Below are positions 24,440 through 38,080 of a DNA stretch of 64,000 nt, in pieces. Where the stretch lies: NCBI GenBank assembly GCA_028673005.1, contig CM054112.1, forward strand, positions 24,417,624-24,481,623. Reading direction: 5' to 3'. Position numbers and translations under genes: made by a program. Each line of letters begins with the position of its first letter. Position 1 is the first letter of the stretch. A model generated the notes under the pieces. It did not search any database. It saw only the letters and a program-made list of their open reading frames with translations, and was not told the origin of the DNA. The DNA comes from Tanypteryx hageni. Taxonomy: Eukaryota > Arthropoda > Insecta > Odonata > Petaluridae.

Positions 24440-25865
24440 AAATATACATGTAAGAGAAACAGGTCTTCACAAATAATTATCTCTAGCTGTTCAAGAGCAT
24501 CCAATTTGCGACCTTAATATTCAAAGCGGAGGAATTTAGCATTGAAGGAACTATGATGATTGAGGTTTAAAAGATGTTTCGCAAATTGAGAATTCAAATT
24601 ATTTAAACGGAAGCATTGCTTATGCTCCTTAATCCTCTTGTCAAAACTCCTCCACCAGAATTAAAAAGGTTAACTTATAAATTGTTAATATAAATGCTGG
24701 CAAGGAGAGGGGAAAGTGGGGACCTCATCGCGAGATTATGCGTTTCTTTAAAATAAATTACACTGAAATAGAAATAGGATTTGTTCAGAATATGCTACAA
24801 GTAAGTTAGGAACCACAGTTATCAAAAATTGATTGACATCTGCTTTGGAAATCATATCTACACCCAAATCTACGACTTCTTTAACGGGAACAGAAGTAAA
24901 AAGGTAAAAAATATCAAAAGAGACAAATTTTGAATTGTTGTGGAAAATCTTTACTTTGAAGATGGGCGTCAACTCTATGGAAATTTTAATACCAAATTTT
25001 GGACTAAAATGAGAATAATGACGAAGAAGTGTATCGAGATTGAAGGCGAGTTTATGGGCAGGCGCAGAGGTACTGGAGACAACAGGCCTAATAGGGCAAT
25101 CCTTTTCGTGAAGTTTTGTGAAACCATGAAGTCTAAGGAGAAAGGGGTTCATCACTTATAAGTTGTGTTTGTTTTTAGGAGTGAAAAGAAAAGAAGTCGA
25201 AGAAATAGTTTTTTGGATCGCAGATTGATAATTCGAGAGAGGGTTTTTTTTCAAAACCGAAATATATTTGATTCGAATGAAATCATAACATTTCTCTAAA
25301 TAAACGTCCTTGTCCATTACTACCATGCCATTAACTTTATCAGCCTTTTGGACAATCAAATTGTTTTTACACTAGAAAGTAAGGCGGGAGAGTGTGAGCG
25401 GGATAGTGGTTTGGGTCGAGGAACTGAGGAAGGAAGACATTTTACAAGCAAAAACGTGCTTAAACGAATGAGTTTCTTTTTGTAGGGCCAAATCACAATC
25501 GACGACTAGATTCTTCAACACACGTGTAGATAAATGGAGGCTAGGGGAGAATTTCAGGCCTAAGTTAAACTCGTTCAAAATAGAAACACAATTGGATAAA
25601 TTGGTGGGTGGAACTTGTGGTCACTGAGTTTAGAAGGACTGGAATCACTACACTGCACTGATTTTGAGGAAAGAGCAGCCAGTTTTTTCCTAAGGGTAGA
25701 GAGCTTGGCAAAACCAATCTCACTTACACGTTGTCTGACACTCTCATCAAAAGTTGACCATTCCAGCCAATGAAGAGCGTGGCACAATTCAGAATTCCAC
25801 ACGGTTGAGCCTGACCTCATTCTTGATACTGATAATGCTATATTGATTTGTTTTACAATTTTCAT
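24440..25865 (-). pseudogene. Penelope-like element remnant, copy 3
   Basis: Same structure and breaks as 4320-5745 on the minus strand. Confidence 0.85.
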
Positions 25866-26440
25866 CTATTATAGATAAACTATGAGCTACATCCTGGTTT
25901 GGATTTCTTGTTCTTACCTTAATGATTGGATATTCGTGGCTAAAATCAAGTATCAGAAGGCTACCATTTGAGTTTATTTCGGTTCTTTGTTAAGTCTTGG
26001 AATTTTTCTTGCAGTTCCTTAAATATATATTATCATTTAAACTATATGGAAGTTTTAGAAATATCACAAGTATGGAGAAAGTCATGTGATGGTCATATCA
26101 GAACTTTGTCGCATATAGTACTAAATCGATGAACAGGAAGTTAAACAAAATATATGGATTTCTTGGAAATAAATGAATTGCGCTCCTTCTGTTGGTGACA
26201 CGATTGTCGTTTGCCATATTATGACTCATAATACAAATATAAGCGTTCCAATTACAATCTATCAGTTTTGAATTCTCACTGTGAGATTGAAAACTTATAT
26301 GAAGGAAAACTGTGAAATTATAGCTAAATTTTGGTATTATATTATTTTTATTGCTTTGTAATTTCTAATTCCTAATTAAACATGAAAATATTTTTATTGT
26401 TTTCCTAAAAACGTTCATCTTTTAGACCCTAACAATTGAT
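25866..26440. other. AT-rich spacer, copy 3
   Basis: Counterpart of 5746-6320; nothing seen. Confidence 0.7.
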
Positions 26441-27200
26441 CTGTTTTGTGATTCTGATAATGAATATTTTTATGATGAGGGTTTATGTAAAAATGTCTCA
26501 GAATTAGAAGATTACGCGGAATATGAAGGATATTCGACGAAATATTCTGAAAGTAAGGATGGCCTTATTTTAGACGATTCGTCTAGATGATCTCAAAAGA
26601 TAAAAAGGATTGCATGGATTTGTAAATCAAATCGTATCATAACGTAAAAGAATTTTCACTCGGATTAAAAAGATATCCCACAAGTCGCATAACCACCCAA
26701 AAATCACCTTTTGGTATGATAATTATCACTAACAAAATTATAACAATGGCCAATATAGAAGATAGGCGTGTCAATGGAAAAGCTGGGAAAGATGTGGACT
26801 ATGCTCACATAGAGCCTTATATTTGACTTTTGGTATTGGCAGGCGTTTACAGATCTCATATCGAATCACTGGAAAGTTTGCGGGACGAAGTACATGGTAG
26901 GCCGATTTTTAGTGCCGTCATGTCTCTTGAAAGATTTTATAAAATTACAGGAGTTTTAATATTTGAAAATAGAGATGGCAGAATAAAGCACCGGAAAGGT
27001 GACAGATTGGCACCCATACGCGTTGTTCGGGATTTTTGGGTGGAAAATTTGCAGAAGTTATACACCCAAGATGAAAATGTATCTATAGATGAACAGTTAG
27101 AATCGTCTAGGAAGATGCCCCCTTCAATCAGTATAATACGAGGATAAAAATTTGGATTATATGTGATGGTGAATCTGCGTATGCATACAATTTACAAGTC
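26441..27200 (+). pseudogene. piggyBac transposase fragment, copy 3
   Basis: Same as 6321-7080, TGA at 26824-26826. Confidence 0.85.
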
Positions 27201-27542
27201 CAGTAAAACCTAGATAATTAGAAACTCTTTAGATCAAAATTTCTGTATAATTCGTAATTTCTTTTAATTTGAAAACCCAAAAAGCAAATTTCATACCTGG
27301 ATAATTCGAAAACCTTGATAATTCGTAATTCGAAAAAAAGCGATATGCTCATAATATTTGCGCCAAAATAATTCGAAAATGTATAAAAAAATTATGTTAG
27401 TAAATATTATGCGTTAGCGAACACAACCATTTCCTCACATCCCCTCGATTCTTCTTTACGATGTTGTTAATACCCTCGTCCACTTTTTCTTCTATTTGGC
27501 CTAGGTCAATAGTTGAATGATTTCACGCTCCTATCTACGCAT
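27201..27542. other. pogo/Tigger-terminus-like stretch, copy 3
   Basis: Counterpart of 7081-7422. Confidence 0.35.
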
Positions 27543-28092
27543 GCACGCTGCCAAGCACGCTGGCACGCACGCTGGCACGCACGTTGGCAGGTACGCTGCC
27601 AAGCACGCTGGCACGCACGCACTTTCGCACCCTGGCACGCACGCTGGTACGCACGCAGGCACGCACGCTGGCACGCACGCTGCTCTGCACGCTGCCACGC
27701 ACGCACTCTCGCACCCTGGCACGCACGATGGCACGCACGCTGGTAGGCACGCTGGCACGCACGCTGGCACGCACGATGCCACACACGCTGCACGCTGCCA
27801 CGCACGATGCCACGCACGCTGCCACGCACGCTGCCACGCACGCTGCCACGCACGCTGAAACGCACGCTGCCAAGCAAGCTGCCACGCAAGCTGCCACGCA
27901 CGATGCCACGCACGCTGCCAGGCACGATGCCACGCACGATGCCACGCACGCTGGCACGCACGCTGCCACTCACGCTGTCACGCACGCTGCCACGCACGCT
28001 GGCACGCATCCTGCCACGCACGCTGGCACGCGAACCTACCACGCACGCTGGCACGCAAACCTGCACGCGAGCTGGCACGCGAGCTGGCACGC
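27543..28092. repeat. 12-bp minisatellite, copy 3 (long allele)
   Basis: Same length as copies 1 and 2 but with CACGTTGG near 27580, as in copy 4. Confidence 0.95.
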
Positions 28093-30351
28093 CCAACTTG
28101 TCGGGGACGTCAAAGCCGAGGATACCATCACGTCAGACCACCTGCCACTCATCTTCCCCATCACCACCGGAGGACATTAATCAACTCGGATTGGGCAAAA
28201 GCGAACTCTGGAATGTTCGAGGAAATCATCGCCGAAGGATTACTCCCTGCAGAGAGACCTAAGACAACCACTGAGGTAGACAACGCAATCGATATATTAA
28301 AAAATATCATTTAACAGGCTGCAGACGAATGCACCCCAAGGAAGAAAATCGACGTAAAAAAACGCCTCTGCTTAAATACGTCGTCGCTCTTATCAAGGAA
28401 AACTGGAGGATTTACCGAGAATTCTAAAAGAGGAAGGACCCAGCATTAAAAACCGTTTGGAACAGGAACCAGGCCATCATCTAAAGAAAGGTACTTGATT
28501 ATAAACACGATTTATGGCATAAGAACTTGCGCGTGTCTAGATTACAGGTACAGCAAAAGGTTCTAGGACCGATGCAAAGGCTTCTCGTGAGCTATACGAC
28601 AAGAAGAATCCCACCTAGTTCACGACGGGAAAAGCCTCTGTACGGAGGAATTCTTACGCGTCCTGGAAGAAATACACACGCCGACCGGCGATCCATGTTT
28701 CGACGAGAAATTTCACAGAGAGTCCATAGAGGTAATGCAGAACATTATACCTAACTTAATCCCCACAGATATCAGCGAGGAAAACGAGGAAGGAATCATC
28801 GACGACGACCTGAAAGAAGCCATAGCCAGCACGAAGAATTCTGCTTTTCGACCTCCTGGACGATAACGTGGCAACAAACGCATGTCAGGTATTTCCCCAC
28901 GCTTAAAAAATTCCTCCTAATGATTTATAATTCCTGCTTCTCCATGGGTTGCTACACAAAGCAATGGAGAAACGCGCACACCATCATGCTCCTGAAACGG
29001 GGGAAAGACGCGAAAAATTATCGCCCCATCAGCCTTACGAGCGTCCTCGGAACGATGCTGGAAAAAGTGGTCGTGAAAAAACTTACGGCGAACCTAGACG
29101 CAGGCGGCATCCTCCCAGACCATCAATACGGATTCCGAGCGCACAGAACAACCACGGACCCACTGACGATGCTCACCATCACGGCGGGAGAAGAAATCAA
29201 CGAAAGAGGGTGCACGGCCGCGATCTTCATGGAGATCGAAAGGGCATTCGACAAACTCTGGTATGACGGGCTATCCCTAAAAATCTCCCTAATTCCCGAC
29301 ATCCCACCCAACTTATCCCGATTCCAATACTCCTTTATCTCCGACCGACATGCAAGAGTCAAAGTAGGTGGCACCCTGTCCAATCCCTTACGCATTCAAT
29401 CCGGCGTGCCACAAGGAACGGTATTATCGACGCTCCTTTTTATTCTGTATTGCGCTGACATGCCTTCTCCCGCTCTTCCACAGATGACCCTCGCGCAGTA
29501 CGCAGACGACACGGCGCTGTGGGCCACGACACGCAAATCTGACACCGCAGCACGTTATCTACGAAAGAACTTCCGGCGGCTCGAGGAGTGAATGAGAAAG
29601 TGGCGCCTTCGGCCAAACCCAGAAATATCGATCCTGATGACCTTCACTGACGAACGGGGGGAACAAGGAGGTCCGCAGCAACCGATTTCCGTCACCCTTT
29701 GGGGGAAAAGTGTCGGCCTGCAGAAAGAGGGGAAATGCCTCGGTGTTACCCTCGATCTCCACCTGACGTTCGCCACCCATCTGAGAAACTTGATATCCAC
29801 CATAACCAGGCGCAGCAACCTTATCCGAGCCGTACGAGCAAGAGTTAAAGGCGTCTCCGAGGAGACGGCCGTACACTTGTACAAATCATTCATCAGACAC
29901 GTCATCGACTATGGCGCCCCCGCCATCACGCCGCTCGCAAAACGAAACATCTCGAGGCTGGCAGCCATCGAGAGTCTCAACCTCCGCAACATCATGAGGG
30001 CTCCGATCCGCACACCCAGAGCCGAGGTACGCGCGCGGGCCGAAATAGAACCGGTCCTACACCGAATGGCGAGACTCCGCTGCAGAGCGGCCGAAAGAAT
30101 GAGGGCACACATCCCCCACCTCTTCCAACAAATCCTCGCTCCTTTACCCATTATCCTCCCAACCCACCCCAAACACAAGCGCCCCACCCCGGCAGGATAA
30201 TATAGGCGACGCTATCGCTCTATTGCCCAGACGCCCCTCACCTCTACGCCCGCACCAAAATCCCTCTCTCCCCCCACCTGTGCCCTAAGGACGGATTGCC
30301 CCTGCTGCCGCCAAAGAAGAAAAAGAAATGGACGGCGCTAGTCCAACAAAA
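28093..30351 (+). pseudogene. Jockey-clade LINE, copy 3
   Basis: Same truncation, same Glu at motif A (29232-29234) and same TGA (29589-29591). One Thr-to-Ser change at ~29709 is shared with copy 4. The 3' untranslated end lies in unit 4. Confidence 0.88.
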
Positions 30352-33300
30352 GCATATTTATTTATCACTATTATTTATATAAAATCAAACCTATTTGAAC
30401 CTTGTTATATTTCGCTATATTCAATTTAACTGTTACGCATTACAAAATGTTATTTGTTATATATTTATTTGTATTTGTTATATTTACTAAGAACTTTGTG
30501 AAAAACTGGTGCTGTGAGCACGTGGAAATGTGATAGTGACCATCTAGTCATTCCGCCTGTCTACGGAAGGTTTTGCCGGATTTCCCTTCTGTCTCGGGCG
30601 AATGCCAGGCAAAAGCCACCCCCAGAGAAAGCAATAAGATCGAAATACTACTGGTTAAACGAATACAATTGAACTATCTGCACCTGAATTTACCCTGAAG
30701 AGGTCTTTTTCCGATCTGGCCATGTGTAAAACAATTGAAATGTAAAAATGTAATATAAATGAAATATGTATGGCTTATCAGAAAATAAAAAAAATTGACT
30801 TCGACACGAGTATGTGACAGTTATTTTGTGGGTGCTCTAACTCAATAACCAATAATCAGGTTAACGCGAAATTTTATATTTAACATGTTTTAGAAAGTCG
30901 CAAGATCTGATTAGTTCTTAGTAAAAATCGGTAACTCGAAAGTGGGTGTTTACTCTCGTCACTTATCCGTCATTTTGAAATATTTGTTTTAATATTTGAT
31001 AAATGGAAAAATATACTGGAATAAAAGCTGTAGGAAATATAATTTAGTACAACTTTGTTTTAATCATTTGTCCATCATTATATATCGACGTTTACTACAG
31101 AGGAGGATGTAACATGCATATCACATATATATATAACATAGGAGGCAATTATTTAAACTAATTTTCAAGGTTTATGTACTTCCGAATATTCTATGGAGCT
31201 GACATTTTTTTAGAGGTAGGATTTATAAAAAAACGAAAAAGCTATTATAAAAATTTTGATATTTTAATTTCTTTGGCAGTTAAAAATTCTTAAAATTTAA
31301 AAAAATAGGTAAATGCTTAGACACTACGGGGCAAGTTAGAAGGCTGAAATTTTAAAACTACCTAGATTTCAGTCTATGTAACCGATTAAATATTTCAGTG
31401 TATTCATGAAGTTCTTTCTGCGGCCGTTAAAAATTATTTAAATTTAAACAATTAGAAAAATATTATTTCACTTCTGAAAGTGATCAAACTTCAAAAATTG
31501 GCAGAAATGTGAACCATTAGTACCCCATAATGGAGAAAGTATAACATTCTTTAAATTTCAAAGTATGGGGATTGTTTTAACCTATTATTTTGACATAAGG
31601 GAAAAACAAAAAGCGCTGCGTAGGTGGAAAGTTTTTAATTAAGAAAATATTTGCAATGATGAAAAATCTGTCTGAAAAATGAATGTTTTTTCAAGGCGCG
31701 AAGATATGCTTCTACTAGTATACTTGTACTAGTTTCCGCGAACTTGACGTCCGATAGAATCTGATGTAATGCTCATTAGTAGAGCTTTCTTCCGCTAGTT
31801 GGTTCTGATTATGTTCGAAGAATTTTCGACGCTGTTTGAACGACGGTAACAAAACTATACAAATATTCAATTACTGTTGATATTCATTTCATGATGTCAT
31901 ATGTGGAAATTAAAATTGCTGAATTTTTTAAAGTCTTTGAGGACATATCCTGCGAAAGATAAATTTTTCCCCGTAATATTGACGAGCTTTTATAGTTTTT
32001 ATATTAGGGGTAGTAGTGTTTGCTAGTAATATAATAGTTTTGGTCACGAAATTCGAAGTGAAAGGTGCGTGAATTATGCGAGTAAGTACAGTAATACTGT
32101 CACTGCCATTAAAGAAATTTCGAGTGCCATGGGATAGATCGAGATAGTCACATGACATGAGTAGGCAAAAGATTGGAGTACAAATTCGACCGTAAGGTAT
32201 CTCTGTTTATTAAAAAAGGAAATTTCCGCGGTCGTAGCTGTAGGATAATAAAACGCAGTAATATTCTTCCCTTGCTCATAACGTAAAATATATCGTGGCA
32301 CATCATGGACTTTATCGCGGCACACCGGTTGCGAAGCCTTGCCGTTTCAGCACAATATGAGAAGCGCACATACGAATCTCTTGAAGCAACAGTTTTATAA
32401 GGTAAAATAATTACATGAATCAATTTGTGGGTATTTTTTATTTAAAATATTTTAATTTGAACTTCTTATCATTTATATTTTACGAGAAATTTGACTTGAC
32501 AAACCGCGTCTTCTGAGGTCTTAATTAAAATATTTCAACTCCCTAGCTTGCACACTAGTACTGAAACATTTATCTATTTGTTAACATTTTAGGAATTTTT
32601 TTACATCCAAATTAATTAATATATCAGAATTTCATAACCCCTATTCGGTTATTTTTAGATTTCTACTATTACCAACGTCAGATTTCTTGCACATTCACAA
32701 GTACATAAACATTAAATGTTTGTTTAAACATTTGCGAATTTTCTAAGCCGAGTGATTTAGTCACCTCGGCCACCAGATCCTTGCGTTGTCGCTGCGATAA
32801 ATGTTTATTTGAATTCTCGTTGGAAGATAAACGCGTCCATCTTAGCAACGAGATTAAACAAACTATTGTAATTGTTGATGGTGTAAGAGAAGTTTATTTT
32901 AATGTGGATTGTATTGATACTGCCATTCCTACGTTTTTTGAAGGGATATTTCTGTTAATTATTATAAGTTTTTATTTACCGTTATTATTATTGTTGGTAT
33001 GTTTATATTTATCTTAAAAACTTTTGATTTTAATTTTTTTAAGGTTATTGTAAAAACCTTTTCCCTATGAGTTTCATTAAGAATTACATCCGGAAAATCG
33101 AGGTACATGTAAACTTTTTATTAATTTTATTATTATTATTAAATTCTTATTGTTCCTCTTATAATATTGCCTTATAAGATACATGTTTTTTATTATTGTT
33201 AAATTATAATCACATTCGTATTGCTTTACTATTAATAATCATTAAAGCGATCTTCTCGGAATAGTTTACATTGAAAATTCATTTGAAAACTACTTTAGAT

Positions 33301-34499
33301 AATTATATTCTTTGGAACTGTTCACTTGCCTCTTTTTTTACTTTCGATGAAATCTTTTATAATTATAGACCTTTAAGATCAGTTGTTCCTACATTATTCC
33401 AAAAGCCCTCACATTAAAAATCATATTACTTTTTTTCACTATTTAAGATAGGTAATACTGTTTTAAAGGATTTTAATTTGAATATATTTAAATAAAAAAT
33501 TTTAAAGTGTCGCGTTGTAGTTTAGCAATTCTTCAGCTAACTATGCTTACACAGTGGTTTTATATGGACGGTTGATTTGATGTTAGGAAAAGAACAATTT
33601 ATTAATTTTGTCATTTCAGTTAGATCACTAAAATATGAAATATTCAACAATTTCTCTGCTACTAGTATTTCAAACTGAATTACTCTGCACTACCAGTCTA
33701 TTTTCGTTGATTTTACGTAATAGGAATTTATAAGTCAGTATTGATATTTATGGAACAAAAGATACTATCGAACCTCTTACTACTTATTTACAAAACATTC
33801 TTACAGTTCTCTACTTCTGTCTGCTATTCTCACAACTGTAAAAAGATTAACGGTTAAATAGGGATACCCCCACGTCTCTCAAGAGCTGGTAGACACGTTT
33901 GCAACTCATGAAAGTAGAAAGGTTATCATAATTATATTATAGGGTTTATTGATATTAAAGTATAATATATATAAAAACTGGTTATAATAATTCATTATTA
34001 TATCTTGACTTGTTATTTTTACGTTTGACTACCCATCAGCAATAGACAGTTGGTCCATATATATTAGCGTGTGATCAGTAACATTTAACTAATTAGCTTA
34101 TTTAAAAAAATACATGCTAAAGGTAATGCTAAAAAGTGATTTTCTTTTGTAGCATTTTTAACCTGATAACGCTCTTCGAGGAAAAGAAACAACATTGTCA
34201 CTTCCACAAATTTATTTGGCACGAAAGGTTTCACTACGATCATAGTATCATTAGGTGATAAAATATAAATACAGTTCCATATATATAGGGAAAAAAGGGT
34301 GAGAGGGGCAGAGTAGGGGTTACATAGAAAACGAATGGAAGGTAAATAAATAAACGGTTAGGAAAAGGAAGGGGTTGGAAAGGAAAATAAAGTTATAAAA
34401 TGTTACTAAAACTTGGTAAAAGGGGCCAAAGACAACAATGTTGATTCAAAGTATTTACAAAATATTCGGTAAGCAAAATTGAGAAGAATGATTGCGGAA
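30352..34499. other. AT-rich spacer, copy 4
   Basis: Counterpart of 174-4319 with very few private substitutions (for example near 33595); inverted repeats at 32714-32775. Confidence 0.8.
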
Positions 34500-35925
34500 A
34501 AATATACATGTAAGAGAAACAGGTCTTCACAAATAATTATCTCTAGCTGTTCAAGAGCATCCAATTTGCGACCTTAATATTCAAATCGGAGGAATTTAGC
34601 ATTGAAGGAACTATGATGATTGAGGTTTAAAAGATGTTTCGCAAATTGAGAATTCAAATTATTTAAACGGAAGCATTGCTTATGCTCCTTAATCCTCTTG
34701 TCAAAACTCCTCCACCAGAATTAAAAAGGTTAACTTATAAATTGTTAATATAAATGCTGGCAAGGAGAGGGGAAAGTGGGGACCTCATCGCGAGATTATG
34801 CGTTTCTTTAAAATAAATTACACTAAAATAGAAATAGGATTTGTTCAGAATATGCTACAAGTAAGTTAGGAAACACAGTTATCAAAAATTGATTGACATC
34901 TGCTTTGGAAATCATATCTACACCCAAATCTACGACTTCTTTAACGGGAACAGAAGTAAAAAGGTAAAAAATATCAAAAGAGACAAATTTTGAATTGTTG
35001 TGGAAAATCTTTACTTTGAAGATGGGCGTCAACTCTATGGAAATTTTAATACCAAATTTTGGACTAAAATGAGAATAATGACGAAGAAGTGTATCGAGAT
35101 TGAAGGCGAGTTTATGGGCAGGCGCAGAGGTACTGGAGACAACAGGCCTAATAGGGCAATCCTTTTCGTGAAGTTTTGTGAAACCATGAAGTCTAAGGAG
35201 AAAGGGGTTTATCACTTATAAGTTGTGTTTGTTTTTAGGAGTGAAAAGAAAAGAAGTCGAAGAAATAGTTTTTTGGATCGCAGATTGATAATTCGAGAGA
35301 GGGTTTTTTTTCAAAACCGAAATATATTTGATTCGAATGAAATCATAACATTTCTCTAAATAAACGTCCTTATCCATTACTACCATGCCATTAACTTTAT
35401 CAGCCTTTTGGACAATCAAATTGTTTTTACACTAGAAAGTAAGGCGGGAGAGTGTGAGCGGGATAGTGGTTTGGGTCGAGGAACTGAGGAAGGAAGACAT
35501 TTTACAAGCAAAAACGTGCTTAAACGAATGAGTTTCTTTTTGTAGGGCCAAATCACAATCGACGACTAGATTCTTCAACACACGTGTAGATAAATGGAGG
35601 CTAGGGGAGAATTTCAGGCCTAAGTTAAACTCGTTCAAAATAGAAACACAATTGGATAAATTGGTGGGTGGAACTTGTGGTCACTGAGTTTAGAAGGACT
35701 GGAATCACTACACTGCACTGATTTTGAGGAAAGAGCAGCCAGTTTTTTCCTAAGGGTAGAGAGCTTGGCAAAACCAATCTCACTTACACGTTGTCTGACA
35801 CTCTCATCAAAAGTTGACCATTCCAGCCAATGAAGAGCGTGGCACAATTCAGAATTCCACACGGTTGAGCCTGACCTCATTCTTGATACTAATAATGCTC
35901 TATTGATTTGTTTTACAATTTTCAT
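34500..35925 (-). pseudogene. Penelope-like element remnant, copy 4
   Basis: Same structure as 4320-5745 with extra private substitutions, including one creating an earlier stop after the ILFLF stretch (near 34824) and amino-acid changes near 35216 and 35890-35900. Confidence 0.85.
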
Positions 35926-36500
35926 CTATTATAGATAAACTATGAGCTACATCCTGGTTTGGATTTCTTGTTCTTACCTTAATGATTGGATATTCGTGGC
36001 TAAAATCAAGTATCAGAAGGCTACCATTTGAGTTTATTTCGGTTCTTTGTTAAGTCTTGGAATTTTTCTTGCAGTTCCTTAAATATTTATTATCATTTAA
36101 ACTATATGGAAGTTTTAGAAATATCACAAGTATGGAGAAAGTCATGTGATGGTCATATCAGAACTTTGTCGCATATAGTACTAAATCGATGAACAGGAAG
36201 TTAAACAAAATATATGGATTTCTTGGAAATAAATGAATTGCGCTCCTTCTGTTGGTGACACGATTGTCGTTTGCCATATTATGACTCATAATACAAATAT
36301 AAGCGTTCCAATAACAATCTATCAGTTTTGAATTCTCACTGTGAGATTGAAAACTTATATGAAGGAAAACTGTGAAATTATTGCTAAATTTTGGTATTAT
36401 ATTATTTTTATTGCTTTGTAATTTCTAATTCCTAATTAAACATGAAAATATTTTTATTGTTTTCCTAAAAACGTTCATCTTTTAGACCCTAACAATTGAT
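35926..36500. other. AT-rich spacer, copy 4
   Basis: Counterpart of 5746-6320; nothing seen. Confidence 0.7.
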
Positions 36501-37260
36501 CTGTTTTGTGATTCTGATAATGAATATTTTTATGATGAGGGTTTATGTAAAAATGTCTCAGAATTAGAAGATTACGCGGAATATGAAGGATATTCGACGA
36601 AATATTCTGAAAGTAAGGATGGCCTTATTTTAGACGATTCGTCTAGATGATCTCAAAAGATAAAAAGGATTGCATGGATTTGTAAATCAAATCGTATCAT
36701 AACGTAAAAGAATTTTCACTCGGACTAAAAAGATATCCCACAAGTCGCATAACCACCCAAAAATCACCTTTTGGTATGATAATTATCACTAACAAAATTA
36801 TAACAATGGCCAATATAGAAGATAGGCGTGTCAATGGAAAAGCTGGGAAAGATGTGGACTATGCTCACATAGAGCCTTATATTTGACTTTTGGTATTGGC
36901 AGGCGTTTACAGATCTCATATCGAATCACTGGAAAGTTTGCGGGACGAAGTACATGGTAGGCCGATTTTTAGTGCCGTCATGTCTCTTGAAAGATTTTAT
37001 AAAATTACAGGAGTTTTAATATTTGAAAATAGAGATGGCAGAAAAAAGCACCGGAAAGGTGACAGATTGGCACCCATACGCGTTGTTCGGGATTTTTGGG
37101 TGGAAAATTTGCAGAAGTTATACACCCAAGATGAAAATGTATCTATAGATGAACAGTTAGAATCGTCTAGGAAGATGCCCCCTTCAATCAGTATAATACG
37201 AGGATAAAAATTTGGATTTTATGTGATGGTGAATCTGCGTATGCATACAATTTACAAGTC
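36501..37260 (+). pseudogene. piggyBac transposase fragment, copy 4
   Basis: As 6321-7080, TGA at 36884-36886, plus a private Ile-to-Lys change (GRKKHRKGD near 37043). Confidence 0.85.
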
Positions 37261-37602
37261 CAGTAAAACCTAGATAATTAGAAACTCTTTAGATCAAAAT
37301 TTCTGTATAATTCGTAATTTCTTTTAATTTGAAAACCCAAAAAGCAAATTTCATACCTGGATAATTCGAAAACCTTGATAATTCGTAATTCGAAAAAAAG
37401 CGATATGCTCATAATATATGCGCCAAAATAATTCGAAAATGTATAAAAAAATTATGTTAGTAAATATTATGCGTTTGAGAACACAACCATTTCCTCACAT
37501 CCCCTCGATTCTTCTTTACGATGTTGTTAATACCCCCGCCCACTTTCTCTTCTTTTTGGCCTAGGTCAATAGTTGAATGATTTCACGATCCTATCTACGC
37601 AT
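37261..37602. other. pogo/Tigger-terminus-like stretch, copy 4
   Basis: Counterpart of 7081-7422 with several private substitutions toward the minisatellite. Confidence 0.35.
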
Positions 37603-38080
37603 GCACGCTGCCACGCACGCTGGCAAGCACGTTGGTAGGCACGCTGCCAAGCACGCTGGCACGCACGCACTTTCGTACCCTGGCACGCACGCTGGTACGC
37701 ACGCAGGCACGCACGCTGCTCTGCACGCTGCCACGCACGCACTCTCGCACCCTGGCACGCACGATGGCACGCACGCTGGCAGGCACGCTGGCACGCACGC
37801 TGGCACGCACGATGCCACGCACGATGCCACGCACGCTGCACGCTGCCACGCACGCTGCCACGCACGCTGCCACGCACGCTGCCACGCACGCTGCCAAGCA
37901 CGCTGCCACGCAAGCTGCCACGCACGATGCCACGCACGCTGCCAGGCACGATGCCACGCACGATGCCACGCACGCTGGCACGCACGCTGCCACGCACGCT
38001 GGCACGCATCCTGCCACGCACGCTGGCACGCGAACCTGCCACGCACGCTGGCACGCAAACCTGCACGCGAGCTGGCACGC
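37603..38080. repeat. 12-bp minisatellite, copy 4 (short allele)
   Basis: 478 bp, 72 bp (six units) shorter than in copies 1-3. Losses are spread over several places, for example only one GAGCTGGCACGC unit at the right end instead of two. Confidence 0.95.

Larger units (their letters stand above)
20119..30178. repeat. 10-kb tandem unit, copy 3
   Basis: Full copy, 10060 bp, nearly identical to copy 2. In its 3' part it shares variants with copy 4 rather than with copies 1 and 2 (AAAAGTGTC at ~29707; CACGTTGG in the minisatellite near 27580). It has the long minisatellite allele and lacks the 11-bp deletion of copy 4. Confidence 0.97.
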
